From the NCBI GenBank assembly GCA_905215395.1, contig CAJMQA010000152.1:1-8361 (forward strand): a DNA stretch of 8,361 nt, given 5' to 3'. The position numbers were made by a program, and so were the translations under genes. The notes under the pieces were generated by a model that ran no database searches, was not told the DNA's origin, and saw only the letters and a program-made list of their open reading frames with translations. This stretch comes from an uncultured bacterium. Lineage in GTDB: Bacteria > Bacteroidota > Bacteroidia > Bacteroidales > Marinifilaceae. The stretch's first letter is position 1; each line of letters starts with the position of its first letter. Positions 7,624 to 8,361 of this stretch are shown one piece after another.

Positions 7624-7654
7624 CGAAGGTAATTATTTTTTATGGTATTGCAAA
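7624..7654 (-). promoter_or_regulatory. Candidate promoter for the receiver gene
   Basis: On the minus strand TTTG (7654-7651) is followed by exactly 19 bases and then TACCTTCG (7631-7624), one mismatch from TAnnTTTG. Transcription would start near 7617, with a leader of about 32 bases before the ATG at 7585. The -33 box lies inside the last codons of the EEP remnant. Unlike a random match, it has consensus spacing and correct orientation. Confidence 0.5.
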
Positions 7655-7976
7655 TACAAATTCACTAATTACAGGATTATGGTTGCTCTATTCCATATCT
7701 GGAGATCTATATCCAATACATTTAAAATGAGATGAATATACAATAAAGTCGATGCGTAATAATCGCCAGAATTCTTTAAAAGTGTAGGAATAACCATTTC
7801 ACAGATTTTGAAACTACCGTACAGTTTATTCTGTTAAAATCGCTAGTCTGCAAATGACAATTTATAATACGTATGACTTGTCCGTCGATTTATAGATCAG
7901 CTCACATAGCATCGTTGACGGTGAGTGGAAATTCGATATGAACGGATTTCAGTTTCTGCATTCTTATAACCTGAAT
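7640..7976 (-). pseudogene. Remnant of an endonuclease/exonuclease/phosphatase (EEP) family protein
   Basis: Three frames must be joined on the minus strand. The first part (7976-7830) reads EFPLTVNDAM, stop, ADL, stop, IDGQVIRIINCHLQTSDF, matching the EEP run of NDAxWADL and NNHLQ. The TGA at 7904-7902 falls where Trp is expected, and a TAA lies at 7892-7890. Next comes LYGSFKICE in a second frame. The third part, from 7798, reads NGYSYTFKEFWRLLRIDFIV, then YSSHFKCIGYRSPDME, TAG (7690-7688), SNHNPVISEFVFAIP and TAA at 7642-7640. This reproduces the C-terminal RIDYI and SDHNPV motifs, with the Asp of SDH now Asn. Roughly a hundred residues, including the GDFN motif, are missing between the first and second parts. 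EEP enzymes hydrolyse phosphodiesters. This copy cannot be active. Its 5' limit is unclear. Confidence 0.72.
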
Positions 7977-8012
7977 AATAATATTTTACTGTAGGTATTC
8001 ATGTATATTCTA

Positions 8013-8020
8013 TAACTTTG
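8013..8020 (+). promoter_or_regulatory. Possible -7 box upstream of the broken plus-strand gene
   Basis: TAACTTTG at 8013-8020 matches TAnnTTTG, but no TTTG is seen at the expected -33 position (around 7990-7993). It lies about 100 bases before the ATG at 8117, and the leader between is very A/T-rich. A promoter for the plus-strand gene whose remnant follows is plausible but weakly supported. Confidence 0.35.
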
Positions 8021-8116
8021 TAAAGATAGGTTTTATAATTGAGAGGAATATATTTTATATTTAAATTTTCGTAAATTGCAATTGATTTTTAGATAAACAT
8101 TTAAAAAGTCAATAAG

Positions 8117-8275
8117 ATGAAAAACAATTCTTTAAAAGTCAGGAAATACTCCGGAATAATTGTATTTTTGAGCAGTCTTTTATGAAATTGCAGGCAAAAT
8201 TAAATTGATACAAATGAATTCGTTAGAATTTTTGCTGAAATGTATAAAGGGTCAGCTGGGGAAACTGACTTATGA
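8117..8275 (+). pseudogene. Broken start of a secreted or lipoprotein-like gene
   Basis: The ATG at 8117 opens a 22-residue peptide with two Lys/Arg-rich steps and a hydrophobic core (KVRKYSGIIVFLSSLL) that looks like a signal peptide. It ends at a TGA (8183-8185). Reading through gives NCRQN, a TAA (8201-8203), then IDTNEFVRIFAEMYKGSAGE before the TGA at 8273-8275. The Cys just after the hydrophobic stretch suggests a former lipoprotein. The second stretch has the feel of real coding sequence, with an amphipathic helix, but I do not recognise its family. The two stops, and the switch near 8259 to a kinase-like sequence in a different frame, argue that this is a truncated, non-functional gene. 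If the stops were sequencing errors it would be a short lipoprotein instead. Confidence 0.35.
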
Positions 8276-8361
8276 CAGTAAGTATTATTTCACAATTTAC
8301 GGTATCAATAGTGAAGAGGGATCCGGTTTAGGGGTGTTGTTGTGCCGTGCTTTTGTCCTGA
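8259..8361 (+). pseudogene. Histidine kinase ATPase-domain fragment, running off the window
   Basis: From about 8259 one frame reads GKLTYDSKYYFTIYG, then INSEEGSGLGVLLCRAFV, up to the window end. This resembles the end of the ATP lid and the G2 box of a histidine kinase ATPase domain, where GTNSEKGSGLGLxLCKEFV is usual in Bacteroidota. The frame is open back to an ATG at 8214, but the G2 box would then sit only about 38 residues from the start. The N and G1 boxes, the phosphoacceptor helix and any sensor domain are absent, so it is a 5'-truncated remnant. The few bases before 8259 instead make sense in the frame of the lipoprotein-like remnant, placing a junction there. It is on the opposite strand from the PAS remnants and need not come from the same gene. 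Confidence 0.5.

Noticed and set aside
7586..7639. Upstream in-frame residues (ITFALPKG) read as the end of a kinase ATPase domain joined to the receiver
   Set aside because: The stretch is short, directly follows the EEP stop codon in the same frame, and overlaps the candidate promoter. It is better explained as leader.
7338..7730. Plus-strand open frame of 130 codons
   Set aside because: It is the reverse of the receiver gene and of the EEP remnant tail, both of which have recognisable motifs on the minus strand.
1..8361. tRNA or rRNA genes, CRISPR arrays, insertion sequences, riboswitches
   Set aside because: No cloverleaf, repeat-spacer array, transposase remnant or terminal inverted repeats, or known aptamer-like leader was recognised by reading. 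A covariance-model scan was not possible.

Overview
The window looks like a Bacteroidota chromosome, most likely Bacteroidales. Three kinds of evidence support this. Promoters carry the TAnnTTTG -7 box (clear before the S9 peptidase and before rpsA). Start codons lack Shine-Dalgarno sequences and sit in A/T-rich leaders. The gene content fits too: a PtpA-like S9 exopeptidase, a Bacteroidota-type six-domain S1 protein, and hybrid-kinase-type PAS and receiver remnants. Base composition looks moderate. I cannot name a genus with confidence.

Positions 1-6543 form an orderly, plus-strand, housekeeping block. It opens with the 3' part of a YafV-like omega-amidase (nitrilase superfamily), cut by the window edge. 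A promoter then drives a secreted S9B exopeptidase whose active-site spacing matches prolyl tripeptidyl peptidase, followed after 14 bp by trmD (tRNA m1G37 methyltransferase). A small AT-rich hairpin and a very good promoter (GTTG-N19-TACCTTTG) precede rpsA (ribosomal protein S1), followed after 10 bp by rnz (RNase Z). trmD, rpsA and rnz together give a translation and tRNA-maturation neighbourhood: tRNA 3' trimming, anticodon-loop methylation and mRNA recruitment to the ribosome.

Positions 6544-8361 are a gene graveyard. Reading across frameshifts and stops reveals remnants of at least four protein families. On the minus strand, in order of transcription, these are an endonuclease/exonuclease/phosphatase (EEP) protein with an internal deletion and several stops, a receiver domain, a family 2 glycosyltransferase, and PAS domains of a sensor kinase that stop 10 bp from rnz. 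On the plus strand there is a secreted- or lipoprotein-like start interrupted by stops, then the G2 box of another histidine kinase running off the window. Only the 124-residue receiver is intact. It keeps all catalytic residues and has its own promoter-like sequence inside the end of the EEP remnant.

I found no convincing new biological system. The most informative unusual region is this mosaic of decayed fragments with one preserved single-domain response regulator.
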